From an uncultured bacterium (lineage in GTDB: Bacteria > Patescibacteriota > Minisyncoccia > Moranbacterales > GWC2-37-73): a stretch of 46,184 nucleotides of DNA. A program made the translations under genes and the position numbers. The stretch spans positions 1 through 46,184 of the forward strand of contig CAINNK010000015.1 in the NCBI GenBank assembly GCA_903851135.1, read 5' to 3'. Shown one piece after another: positions 14,484-21,521 of this stretch. The notes under the pieces are model-generated. The model was not told the origin of the DNA. It saw only the letters and a program-made list of their open reading frames with translations, and did no database searches. Position 1 is the stretch's first letter. Each line of letters starts with the position of its first letter.

Positions 14484-14726
14484 ATGCATTATTATATGTA
14501 TATAATCAAAAGTCTAAATACGGGAAGATACTATATAGGATCAGCTGAAAACATAGAGAGAAGATTGCAGAGACATAATAAAGGAGGAAATAAATCTACA
14601 AAAAAGGGAATTCCTTGGGAATTAGTCTATAGTGAAGAATTTGAAAATAGAAAAGATGCGTATAGACGTGAAATGAAAGTAAAAAGCTATAAGGGTGGAG
14701 AAGCTTTTAAAAAATTATTAATTTAA
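14484..14726 (+). CDS. GIY-YIG nuclease domain minigene
   Basis: An 80-residue stand-alone GIY-YIG endonuclease domain: MYIIKSLNTGRYYIGSAENIERRLQRH carries the two Tyr motifs and the catalytic Arg. It continues through WELVYSEEFENRKDAYRREMKVKSYKGGEAF, with the metal-binding Glu probably in RREMK. The size matches the YhbQ/UPF0213 type. The first part is doubled by a 15-bp tandem repeat (14464-14478, 14479-14493) whose first copy encodes only M-H-Y-stop. The TAA stop lies within the second copy of the 22-bp tRNA-Cys repeat. The position suggests a small mobile element or homing-like gene next to a tRNA. Confidence 0.85.
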   Translation: MHYYMYIIKSLNTGRYYIGSAENIERRLQRHNKGGNKSTKKGIPWELVYSEEFENRKDAYRREMKVKSYKGGEAFKKLLI

Positions 14727-14727
14727 A

Positions 14728-14798
14728 GGTCCGTTGGCCGAGTGGTTAGGCAGCGGTTTGCAAAACCGTGTACATCAGTTCAAATCTGGTACGGACCT
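14728..14798 (+). tRNA. tRNA-Cys(GCA)
   Basis: Acceptor GGTCCGT/ACGGACC, anticodon loop TTGCAAA (GCA), U discriminator, CCA not encoded. Its first 14 bases and upstream 8 bases are duplicated at 14392. Confidence 0.95.
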
Positions 14799-14815
14799 CA
14801 GTATTTAATACCAAT

Positions 14816-14899
14816 GCCCGGATGGTGAAATTGGTATACACTAGGGACTTAAAATCCCTCGGGAGCAATCCCATGCGAGTTCGAGTCTCGCTCCGGGCA
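14816..14899 (+). tRNA. tRNA-Leu(TAA)
   Basis: Acceptor GCCCGGA/TCCGGGC, anticodon loop CTTAAAA (TAA), long variable arm, A discriminator. Confidence 0.96.
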
Positions 14900-14915
14900 C
14901 TTTTTTAGTATTTTC

Positions 14916-14937
14916 AAAAGAGCATTACTGCTCTTTT
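14916..14937. terminator. Bidirectional terminator after tRNA-Leu and UDG
   Basis: AAAAGAGCA and TGCTCTTTT pair around TTAC with T-runs on both strands. It overlaps the UDG stop codon. Confidence 0.85.
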
Positions 14938-15509
14938 TTGATTTGGTTGAGAATATTTGGAATTTTTTGAAAGTCTTGGGTGAAGAGGGCTCGGGTCTGG
15001 CGGTTGATGCGAGCGGCGGCAGGGTGATGGAGGGGAAAAAGTTTTATTTCTCCGATTTTTGGTGTATTAATTTTCAAAATATTTCCGTGCACTGCAGAAA
15101 TTTTTGTGTCTGGCAGAAAATAGTTGAGGGCGAAGCGTCCAAGCGTGATTATCATTTTTGGATTGATGATTTCGATTTGTTTTTCCAGCCATTGTGAACA
15201 GACATTAATTTCTTCCGGCAATGGGTCTCGATTTTCTGGTGGTCGGCATTTGCAAATATTGGTCAGATAGACATCTTCACGTTTTAACTGAATACTCTCA
15301 AGCATTTTGTCTAGAATTCTGCCAGTGCTGCCTACAAATGGAATGCCGAGTTCGTCTTCTTTTTTGCCAGGTGCTTCGCCAATGAAAATAATTTCAGTCT
15401 GCGTGTTTCCAGCTCCAAAAACCACACGTTGGCAATCAGAACGAAGAGGGCATTTTGTGCATTGGGACATCTCAAGGTTTAGTTTTTCGAGTTGGTTTGC
15501 TTTAGTCAT
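14925..15509 (-). CDS. Uracil-DNA glycosylase, family 4 (Fe-S)
   Basis: A 194-residue base-excision repair glycosylase that removes uracil from DNA. Family-4 signs are the N-terminal CTKCPLRSDC cluster ligands with a further CKCRPPENRDP and a later Cys for a 4Fe-4S cluster. The catalytic loop is FIGEAPGKKEDELGIPFVG and the second substrate motif is HHPAAA near residues 160-165. Length is normal. It lies upstream of the phosphoesterase gene's 3' end on the same strand, about 50 nt away; an operon is possible. A terminator overlaps its stop. Confidence 0.93.
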   Translation of the reverse strand: MTKANQLEKLNLEMSQCTKCPLRSDCQRVVFGAGNTQTEIIFIGEAPGKKEDELGIPFVGSTGRILDKMLESIQLKREDVYLTNICKCRPPENRDPLPEEINVCSQWLEKQIEIINPKMIITLGRFALNYFLPDTKISAVHGNILKINTPKIGEIKLFPLHHPAAARINRQTRALFTQDFQKIPNILNQIKKEQ

Positions 15510-15558
15510 AGGACGGATTAAGAATAGGACAAATGGGACTGATAGGACTAATGAAAAA

Positions 15559-16095
15559 TTAGGGGAGAGAGTTTATTCTAATAAGTTCAAAGGAATTTTT
15601 TTCCGTTCTCCAAAGAGCAAAAGTTGGTGGATAGTATTGGTTGGCAACATTTCCAGGATTAAGCAAGGTGCAATTATTAATAACCTCAGTCCAGGGTTTG
15701 TGAGTGTGGCCATGAAAAACAAAATCAAATTCACCAGATTGGCAAAGCTGCTTGGCAACTTCGGGATAGTGCACGAAGGCAACCCTATTGAAGGCTAAAC
15801 CTTCGTCCGAAGGTTTAGCCTTCGGAATTTCAAGTTTTCCGTAGTCTGGAAATACTTGAATTTGTCCATATTGATTATTTTTAAAATTATAATCAGTGAT
15901 GTGTCCCTCATCCATGTTGCCGAAAGTGAAAAAGATTTCTCCAGAAAAGTTCTTGTTGATAAAATCCAAAGTTTCAAGGGTGGCTAAATCTCCACAGTGA
16001 ATCATTTTTTCAACTTTCTGCTTGCGACAATAATCCAAAACCTTTTTGAGGTTTGGGAGGTTATCGTGTGAGTCTGAGATGATGGCGATGAGCAT
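15559..16095 (-). CDS. YfcE/MJ0936-type metallophosphoesterase
   Basis: A 178-residue calcineurin-like phosphodiesterase. Metal ligands are in ISDSHDNL (DxH), HCGDL (GD), FGNMD (GN), VAFVHYPE and FHGHTHKP (GHTH). Substrate is likely a small phosphodiester; it cannot be specified. Between GKLEI and VAFVHY lies PKAKPSDEGLAFN, which is encoded by a near-perfect palindrome and looks like an in-frame insertion, because family members usually run directly from the LEI-type strand into the next strand with its histidine. All metal motifs are intact, so the enzyme is probably still active. Confidence 0.9.
   Translation of the reverse strand: MLIAIISDSHDNLPNLKKVLDYCRKQKVEKMIHCGDLATLETLDFINKNFSGEIFFTFGNMDEGHITDYNFKNNQYGQIQVFPDYGKLEIPKAKPSDEGLAFNRVAFVHYPEVAKQLCQSGEFDFVFHGHTHKPWTEVINNCTLLNPGNVANQYYPPTFALWRTEKNSFELIRINSLP
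15790..15823. repeat. Perfect palindrome inside a coding region
   Basis: GAAGGCTAAACCTTCG and CGAAGGTTTAGCCTTC are exact 16-bp inverted repeats separated by TC. Translated in frame within the phosphoesterase, they give about 11 extra residues. This resembles the palindromic elements known to insert in frame in Rickettsia genes. Confidence 0.85.
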
Positions 16096-16097
16096 AA

Positions 16098-16258
16098 AAT
16101 TAAAAGGGGTTAAGGGGATTAAAGGGAAAAATGGGAAAATAAAAAAATTGAGGGGTTGCTGGGAAACAAGGGGGAAATAAAAAAGGGGGGAAATAAAAAA
16201 GTTGAGAGGGGGTGGAAAAAAAGGGATTAATGGGGAGTTAATGGAAAAAATGGTGAGA
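16098..16258 (+). repeat. G-rich low-complexity intergenic tract with G-quadruplex motif
   Basis: About 160 bp of degenerate GGGG/TTAA/AAAT repeats. At 16106-16135 the pattern GGGG-N4-GGGG-N6-GGG-N6-GGG meets the usual quadruplex rule. It lies upstream of the phosphoesterase and downstream of the Lrp gene on the minus strand. Similar tracts occur at 23420-23535. Confidence 0.65.
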
Positions 16259-16276
16259 AATGCGAAACTAGGATGA

Positions 16277-17302
16277 TTAGAGATTTTCGGATAGTTGAAT
16301 ATTACTAGGCAAACCTTTTGAAAGCTCTGGATATTCTATCGCCATTTGGGTGAATTTGTCCATTTTATAGATTTCATTAATCTCGACTTGGCGAATGATG
16401 TCCTTGAACAGATTTTTCATTTCGCGAATGAGGTCACGAATAACCTCGCGGCTCTCGACTTCAATATCAAGCATTAGCTCCCAATTTCCCATGCCTTTGA
16501 CGTAATTGATGATATTTGGGTGCAGACAGCAAAATTCATAGAGATCATCGATGCGTTGTTGATCAAATTGCACAATTTTGAAAGCCACGCGATAAAAGAG
16601 CAAGCCAGCTTTTTGATAGTCAATCGTGCAGGCAATTTTGGTGATGACACCATTTTTTTCAAGTTTATTATAATGTTTGTGAACCAGTCCAACTGAGACG
16701 CCGAGAATTTTGGCAATTTTGGTAAATTCCATGCGCCCATCTTCCAAAAGCAGGGAAATGATTTTGCGATCAGTTTCGGAAAGTTTGATTTTTTCGACAG
16801 TGCCGCCGGAAAGGGCGAATTTTTGAAATTCATTTTGTTTGCCGACTAAATAGGTTCGTGGGAACTTCACAAAGCCAAGACCCACGAAGATATCATTCTG
16901 AGTTATAAAAGCCCCATATTTGCTGAAAATATCTTGCAAAATTTCATTGTGGTGAAAAATATCTTTGGCAATGATGGCAATCATCACATCGGCGTAGCCG
17001 TCGGAACGCATGACAATTGGAATATATTTGTTTGCGTCAAAATACTTATACATCTCAACTTCTTTTTCCTTGCTTAGACCGGAAAATTTTAGCCAATAGG
17101 CCCAAAAGAAAGAATAGTCAGCTTTATCATAGTCAGTAAAGGCCCAAAAGTGCTTGATGATGCCTTTTTCTTGCAGCTGCTCGACGTGATATTTTACAAC
17201 CTGCGGAGTTGAATCGAGGACTCTGGCTATTTCCGAAAAGCTGACCCGGCCGTCCTTGTCGAGTTCAAAGAGGATTTTTTTGTCGAAGTCTGTGAGGTTC
17301 AT
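16277..17302 (-). CDS. Tandem-duplicated Lrp/AsnC-family regulator
   Basis: A 341-residue protein made of two Lrp/AsnC units. Unit 1 begins LTDFDKKILFELDKDGRVSFSEIARVLD and has a winged helix and an AsnC-type ligand domain (residues about 5-150). Unit 2 begins LSETDRKIISLLLEDGRMEFTKIAKILGVS (about 173-320), again followed by an effector domain with GMGNWELMLDIEV. Ordinary Lrp proteins hold one unit of about 150 residues and dimerise; this arrangement should form a pseudo-dimer in one chain. Lrp proteins sense amino acids. The regulated genes are unknown; the receiver protein gene diverges from it. Confidence 0.88.
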   Translation of the reverse strand: MNLTDFDKKILFELDKDGRVSFSEIARVLDSTPQVVKYHVEQLQEKGIIKHFWAFTDYDKADYSFFWAYWLKFSGLSKEKEVEMYKYFDANKYIPIVMRSDGYADVMIAIIAKDIFHHNEILQDIFSKYGAFITQNDIFVGLGFVKFPRTYLVGKQNEFQKFALSGGTVEKIKLSETDRKIISLLLEDGRMEFTKIAKILGVSVGLVHKHYNKLEKNGVITKIACTIDYQKAGLLFYRVAFKIVQFDQQRIDDLYEFCCLHPNIINYVKGMGNWELMLDIEVESREVIRDLIREMKNLFKDIIRQVEINEIYKMDKFTQMAIEYPELSKGLPSNIQLSENL

Positions 17303-17365
17303 TTTTTAAATTTTATCATTATGACATCATTATAGTGCATTATTGATAAAAATGCAAGCAAACTA

Positions 17366-17394
17366 TTGAAATATTATCCAAAATGCTATATAAT
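17366..17394 (+). promoter_or_regulatory. Promoter of receiver-domain gene
   Basis: TTGAAA, 17-bp spacer, TATAAT; predicted start near 17401, leaving a leader of about 130 nt. Confidence 0.7.
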
Positions 17395-17411
17395 ACGCTG
17401 TTAGGATGAAG

Positions 17412-17463
17412 TATCCGAATTTGAGACGAATTCGATTCTAATTATCCGAATTCAAGACAAATT
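17412..17463 (+). repeat. Direct repeat in the leader of the receiver gene
   Basis: TATCCGAATTTGAGACGAATT (17412-17432) and TATCCGAATTCAAGACAAATT (17443-17463) match at 18 of 21 positions with a 31-bp period. They lie just after the predicted start and may bind a regulator. Confidence 0.65.
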
Positions 17464-17530
17464 AAATCCAAATTACATTCTAACAAATTCTTTGAAAAAT
17501 TAATCACCTCAAAAATAAACGGAGAAGATC

Positions 17531-17974
17531 ATGAAAAAGATTCTTGTCGTTGAAGATCGACCTAATCATATGAAAGATGCTCTTGAGTTTCTTTCCTCAA
17601 TTGAAGGTCTAGAAATATTTACTGCAACAAACGCGAGCGAGGCCAGTGGAATAATTTTCAATGAAGACCTTGACGGAGTAATAACTGATATCTTTATACC
17701 AATAAGTTCAGGTAAAAGTTCAGAAAATCCATGTGGATTGATAGTGGCTGCTCAGGCTAAAGAAAAAGGAATCAGATGTGTACTTTGCACTGACCAATAT
17801 CATCACGGTGAAAAACTTGAGTGGTTGTATCAGATGTTCTGTGCGCTTAGAAAACCGCTGAATTGTGGATGGGGAGAAACGATAATTGATAGAGGCCATA
17901 ATCCTCATAGTTCGAAGAAAAAAAATTGGAAAGCAGCTTACGAAGATATTTGTGGTCTCTATGATAGAAGATAG
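17531..17974 (+). CDS. Stand-alone response-regulator receiver-like protein
   Basis: A 147-residue protein of receiver (CheY-like) fold. VVEDRPNH supplies the acidic pocket, Asp in VITDIFIPIS is the expected phosphorylation site (near residue 53), CVLCTD supplies the Thr position and LRKPLN the conserved Lys-Pro. No DNA-binding output domain is attached. An extra C-terminal segment (IIDRGHNPHSSKKKNWKAAYEDICGLY) follows. No histidine kinase is encoded in the window. Shine-Dalgarno CGGAGA precedes the ATG. The protein may act by binding a partner. Confidence 0.75.
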   Translation: MKKILVVEDRPNHMKDALEFLSSIEGLEIFTATNASEASGIIFNEDLDGVITDIFIPISSGKSSENPCGLIVAAQAKEKGIRCVLCTDQYHHGEKLEWLYQMFCALRKPLNCGWGETIIDRGHNPHSSKKKNWKAAYEDICGLYDRR

Positions 17975-17981
17975 TAAAATC

Positions 17982-18014
17982 TGGCAAGAGAAATTAAAAA
18001 AATTTCTCTTGCCA
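17982..18014 (+). terminator. Perfect 14-bp hairpin after receiver gene
   Basis: TGGCAAGAGAAATT and AATTTCTCTTGCCA flank AAAAA. No T-run follows, so it may be an end-stabilising hairpin and not a strict terminator. Confidence 0.6.
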
Positions 18015-18089
18015 CTTCAATTGAGTTCACAATAATTGTGGATTCATAGAAGAAAAAGTTACTTAATAGATAAAATGTAGGAGATAACA

Positions 18090-18317
18090 GTGTCTAAACT
18101 AGTTGAATTTAAGGATTTGGATTATAGCGATGAATTCATTGTTGATCCAGCCTCAATTCGGGATGAGGAAGACATAATTGTTTTCACAAAACGTCAGTTT
18201 GCCGGTGGTGGTGGAGATGTTGGGGTTTCCAATGACAGGGATGGCAAACACAAAATACTTTTTGAACCAACTCGGAAGGTATTAAAAGTTTTTGCGAGGA
18301 GGGCAGACAAGGTTTGA
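18090..18317 (+). CDS. Small acidic hypothetical protein (GTG start)
   Basis: A 75-residue protein beginning with GTG after the ribosome site TAGGAGATAACA. It has an acidic first half (DLDYSDEF, IRDEEDI), a glycine-rich turn FAGGGGDVGVSND and a basic end. The family is not recognised. It lies 115 nt after the receiver gene with a hairpin between; linkage is uncertain. Confidence 0.55.
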   Translation: MSKLVEFKDLDYSDEFIVDPASIRDEEDIIVFTKRQFAGGGGDVGVSNDRDGKHKILFEPTRKVLKVFARRADKV

Positions 18318-18323
18318 ATAGTT

Positions 18324-18353
18324 TAGGGTGTAGTTAAATTTAACCGCACCCTA
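18324..18353 (+). terminator. Hairpin after the 18090 gene
   Basis: TAGGGTG pairs with CACCCTA and an inner GTTAA pairs with TTAAC. The T-rich run comes only about 15 nt later, so termination is probable but not certain. Confidence 0.5.
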
Positions 18354-18379
18354 TTCAAATAAAAATTATTTTTTTGTGA

Positions 18380-18385
18380 TATAAT
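18380..18385 (+). promoter_or_regulatory. Extended -10 of the asparagine-synthetase fusion operon
   Basis: TGATATAAT, the same extended -10 as at 6654, gives a start near 18392 and a leader of about 28 nt. No good -35 is visible. Confidence 0.5.
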
Positions 18386-18419
18386 TAAAGCATAAATATT
18401 TTTTATACATTAAAATTTT

Positions 18420-21400
18420 ATGTGTGGAATAATTGGAATTTTCGGTGAGAATAATCCAAAGGAAAGGGCGCATCAATCTTTGGAAAAAATCGTGCACAGA
18501 GGGAGCAACACTTTTGAATTGGCATATTTTCCTAATGCGGTTTTGGGAGCCAATCGTTTGCCAATAGTTGATCGTGAGCATGCCGTGCAGCCACAGTCTA
18601 ATGAAAATGGCACAATTTTTGCAACTCAAAATGGCGAAATTTTTAATTATAAAAAACTCAAGGAAGAATTGATTGACAAGGGTCATCAATTCAAAACAGA
18701 CTCTGACACGGAAGTGCTGGTTCATTTGTATGAAGAATACGGAACTGAAATGGTTTATAAGTTGGACACGGAAATGTTTGCCTTTATTGTTTTTGATCGA
18801 AATGATAATTCGGTTTTTGTGGCGCGCGATCCGCTTGGAGTAAAGCCACTTTACTATGCGGAAGACAAGAGTGGACAATTTTATTTTGCTTCTGAACTTA
18901 AGCAGCTTTCCTTTTTTGAGGATATTGAGGAAATTTACACTTTTCCAGCGGGAACATATTTTTTCAACGGAGAATTTAAAAAGTATTTTACGCTGCAAAT
19001 TACAAATGAACTTAATAATGAGAAAGAAATTATTGATTTATTTGAGAAAAAAATTGTCGAAGCAGTTTCAAAGAGGGTTCAAACTGATTTGCCAATAGGG
19101 GTTTTTTTGAGCGGCGGAGTGGACAGCAGTTTGATTATGGAAATTGCAACCAGGATTCATCCGGATGTGACTGCTATCATTTTGGGATATCCAGGATCTT
19201 CTGATTATGAGTATGCTTTGCGTTTGTGCCAGGACAGGAAATATAAGCATCACATTGTGCGCCCGGATGTTGATTTTGAAAAAGAATTAGATGGTTTGAT
19301 TTATCATCTGGAAACGTACGAGCCGCTTATCATTAGACAATCGTTCTCACTTGATATTTGTGCACGGGAGGCCAATCGCCTTGGGCTCAAGGTTGTCTTG
19401 GTTGGAGAAGGTGCGGATGAACTTTTTGGCGGATATAATGAATTTTCAAATCTGCCAGCTGAGAAAGTGAATCAAGGCTGCTTGATGCTGACTGAGTCCT
19501 TGAGCGCTGGACATTTGCAGCGAGTCGACAGAATGAGCATGAAGCACACGGTGGAAATTCGCGCACCATTTTTTGATAAAGAAGTTGTTGAGGTCGCCTT
19601 GAAAATCAGTGGAGAGCTTAAGATTAAAAAAGAAAATCATCAGGTTACAACGAAATATATTCTGCGCAAGACGGCGGCAAATTTTCTGCCAGACTATATC
19701 GCTTGGCGGTATAAGGTGCCATTTAGTAATGGAGCAGGAATGAACGTGGGGAATAATTTCAAATCCCAGGATGGAGATGTGGCAAAAATAATTTTGGAAA
19801 AAGAAGAAGCGCAACTGGCGCAAGCTATGCTAGACAAATATACAGTTAGCACTAAAGAAGGAAAATATTATTTGAAAAAGTTTGACGAATTTGGATTCAC
19901 GAAATTGCTTGGCAGCGAAAAAAGGTTGGTTGTGAAAGACAATTTAAATGACTTGCACAGTTCACAAAAACAGCGCTTGCTTGTGGGTGAGTTTGATCGC
20001 TTAGCGCTGTATTTTCCAGTATATTTTGCGGCTCAAAAAGGAATTTTTGTTCTGCACGATTTAGACATTGATTTTATTGCAACTGGTGGTGACGATAAAA
20101 CATATGGCTCATTGGTTAATAATTCGGCTCATATTGGACTTTCAGACCCGATGTTCGCGATGTTTGAAAATAAAGAAGGAGTCAAAGGAGAAATTGTCGG
20201 CGAGCTTGTGGAAAATATTCCAGGAGTTGCCATCACACTTAATCCTAATGTTAAAATTAAAAAAATAGAAGACTTCAAAAAATATAAAGTCGGAACTTTC
20301 GAAGCATTCAGTACGATGAATGGAATTGTGAAATATCTTTTGCCTAAAGAAACATCGATTTCTGATTTTGAACACAAAACACTTTTGGAGAAACTGGCCA
20401 GCAGGGAAATTGATGTTGCAGTGGTGCTTCCAGAGCAGGCGTATGAACTGGAGTTGATTGGCGGACGAATTGTCTTTGATTTTAGTTTGCAGTTTCAGAA
20501 ATTTTTGTTTAGTGGATTTACAATTTCTAATATTTTGGAAGAAAAATATCGAGAGCATCTGAAATCTTTCGTGGTCGCTGTGCGCGAGGCAGTGCAATAT
20601 ATCAGGAAAAATAAAAAAGAAGCGCTGGCTGAATTTGCAAGAACCTTTCCAGAACTAAAAGCATCTGAAAAAATATTTGACTGTTATTTGAATCTTTGGT
20701 CAACGACGCTGAAAGTTGAAAAAGAAGATTATAAAAATGCCTGCGATGTTTGGAAAGAAAATTATCCTCAGCTTTTGAAAAAATATGTTCCATATTTCAG
20801 AAAAGTGTCCATCGTCGATCCTGTGATTGAAAAAATAAATTCACGGGAATATCGCAGGGACTTCCCGTTTTTAGAAGATGTACTTGAAAAAAATATCATC
20901 AAATCTCTAAATAATAAAACGCCACTTGAATTTGTTGGTTTTTGGGGAGCTGGAGAAAAGGAGGCTATTGATAATCACGATAAAAATGCTCTAAGATATT
21001 TTAAAAGTTACATTGAAAATATCAAAAGTGTGTTTGCTCCAGAAATTAAAATTACTTGGATTCTTTCTGATGCACATGCAAAAAATAATGGATATGCAGA
21101 AGAAAAATATACGAAATATTTAGAGCAAATAAAAGTTGCATTAGAAGAAGCTGGATTTCAAGTGATTTATCTCAGTCAATTGTGGGAAAAGTGGAATCTT
21201 AAGGAGCAAGATATTCAAGAGAGCTTGGAGAAACAGGAGAAAAATTGGTGGAGTAAGGTTGCTATTGCAGCTCAATTGGAAAAGCAGGCACAAAAAAGAT
21301 TCAAAATGGATGATTTTGTTTTTGGAGCGCAGAAATATTATATAATGCGAAAATTGGAAAAGCCTCATTTAGAGAAAGAGTTTAAAGATTGTGTGTTTTT

Positions 21401-21506
21401 CAGTTTTAATGATGGTCAAACGCAATCACTGCTACCAAAATTGCCTTCGATATATCTATATAGTGAAAATCGAGGAATAAGCGATGTGCCTTGGTTTAAT
21501 AATTAA
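18420..21506 (+). CDS. Asparagine-synthetase/substrate-binding-like/unknown three-part fusion
   Basis: A 1028-residue protein. Residues 1 to about 200 are a class II glutaminase with catalytic Cys2 (MCGIIGIFG), the VHRGS and QNGEIFN motifs and ARDPLGVKPLYY. Residues about 210-470 are an asparagine-synthetase ATP-pyrophosphatase domain with FLSGGVDSS and GEGADELFGGY. Residues about 520-780 resemble NMT1/THI5/TauA-type periplasmic binding proteins (LYFPVYFAAQKGIFVLHDLDI, GLSDPMFAMFE, KKYKVGTFEAF), but there is no signal peptide, so this part is cytoplasmic. Residues about 830-1028 (FVGFWGAGEKEA, LSDAHAKNNGY, closing DVPWFNN) are unrecognised; weak resemblance to isonitrile synthases (PvcA/DIT1) is a guess. 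The glutaminase and ATP sites look intact, so ammonia transfer to an activated carboxylate is expected. The radical SAM gene follows 15 nt later, so one operon is likely. Confidence 0.85.
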   Translation: MCGIIGIFGENNPKERAHQSLEKIVHRGSNTFELAYFPNAVLGANRLPIVDREHAVQPQSNENGTIFATQNGEIFNYKKLKEELIDKGHQFKTDSDTEVLVHLYEEYGTEMVYKLDTEMFAFIVFDRNDNSVFVARDPLGVKPLYYAEDKSGQFYFASELKQLSFFEDIEEIYTFPAGTYFFNGEFKKYFTLQITNELNNEKEIIDLFEKKIVEAVSKRVQTDLPIGVFLSGGVDSSLIMEIATRIHPDVTAIILGYPGSSDYEYALRLCQDRKYKHHIVRPDVDFEKELDGLIYHLETYEPLIIRQSFSLDICAREANRLGLKVVLVGEGADELFGGYNEFSNLPAEKVNQGCLMLTESLSAGHLQRVDRMSMKHTVEIRAPFFDKEVVEVALKISGELKIKKENHQVTTKYILRKTAANFLPDYIAWRYKVPFSNGAGMNVGNNFKSQDGDVAKIILEKEEAQLAQAMLDKYTVSTKEGKYYLKKFDEFGFTKLLGSEKRLVVKDNLNDLHSSQKQRLLVGEFDRLALYFPVYFAAQKGIFVLHDLDIDFIATGGDDKTYGSLVNNSAHIGLSDPMFAMFENKEGVKGEIVGELVENIPGVAITLNPNVKIKKIEDFKKYKVGTFEAFSTMNGIVKYLLPKETSISDFEHKTLLEKLASREIDVAVVLPEQAYELELIGGRIVFDFSLQFQKFLFSGFTISNILEEKYREHLKSFVVAVREAVQYIRKNKKEALAEFARTFPELKASEKIFDCYLNLWSTTLKVEKEDYKNACDVWKENYPQLLKKYVPYFRKVSIVDPVIEKINSREYRRDFPFLEDVLEKNIIKSLNNKTPLEFVGFWGAGEKEAIDNHDKNALRYFKSYIENIKSVFAPEIKITWILSDAHAKNNGYAEEKYTKYLEQIKVALEEAGFQVIYLSQLWEKWNLKEQDIQESLEKQEKNWWSKVAIAAQLEKQAQKRFKMDDFVFGAQKYYIMRKLEKPHLEKEFKDCVFFSFNDGQTQSLLPKLPSIYLYSENRGISDVPWFNN

Positions 21507-21521
21507 TTTAAAAATAAACGT

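Noticed and set aside
14464-14493. First ATG of the 15-bp tandem repeat as GIY-YIG start
   Set aside because: That copy stops after three codons; the second copy opens the nuclease frame.
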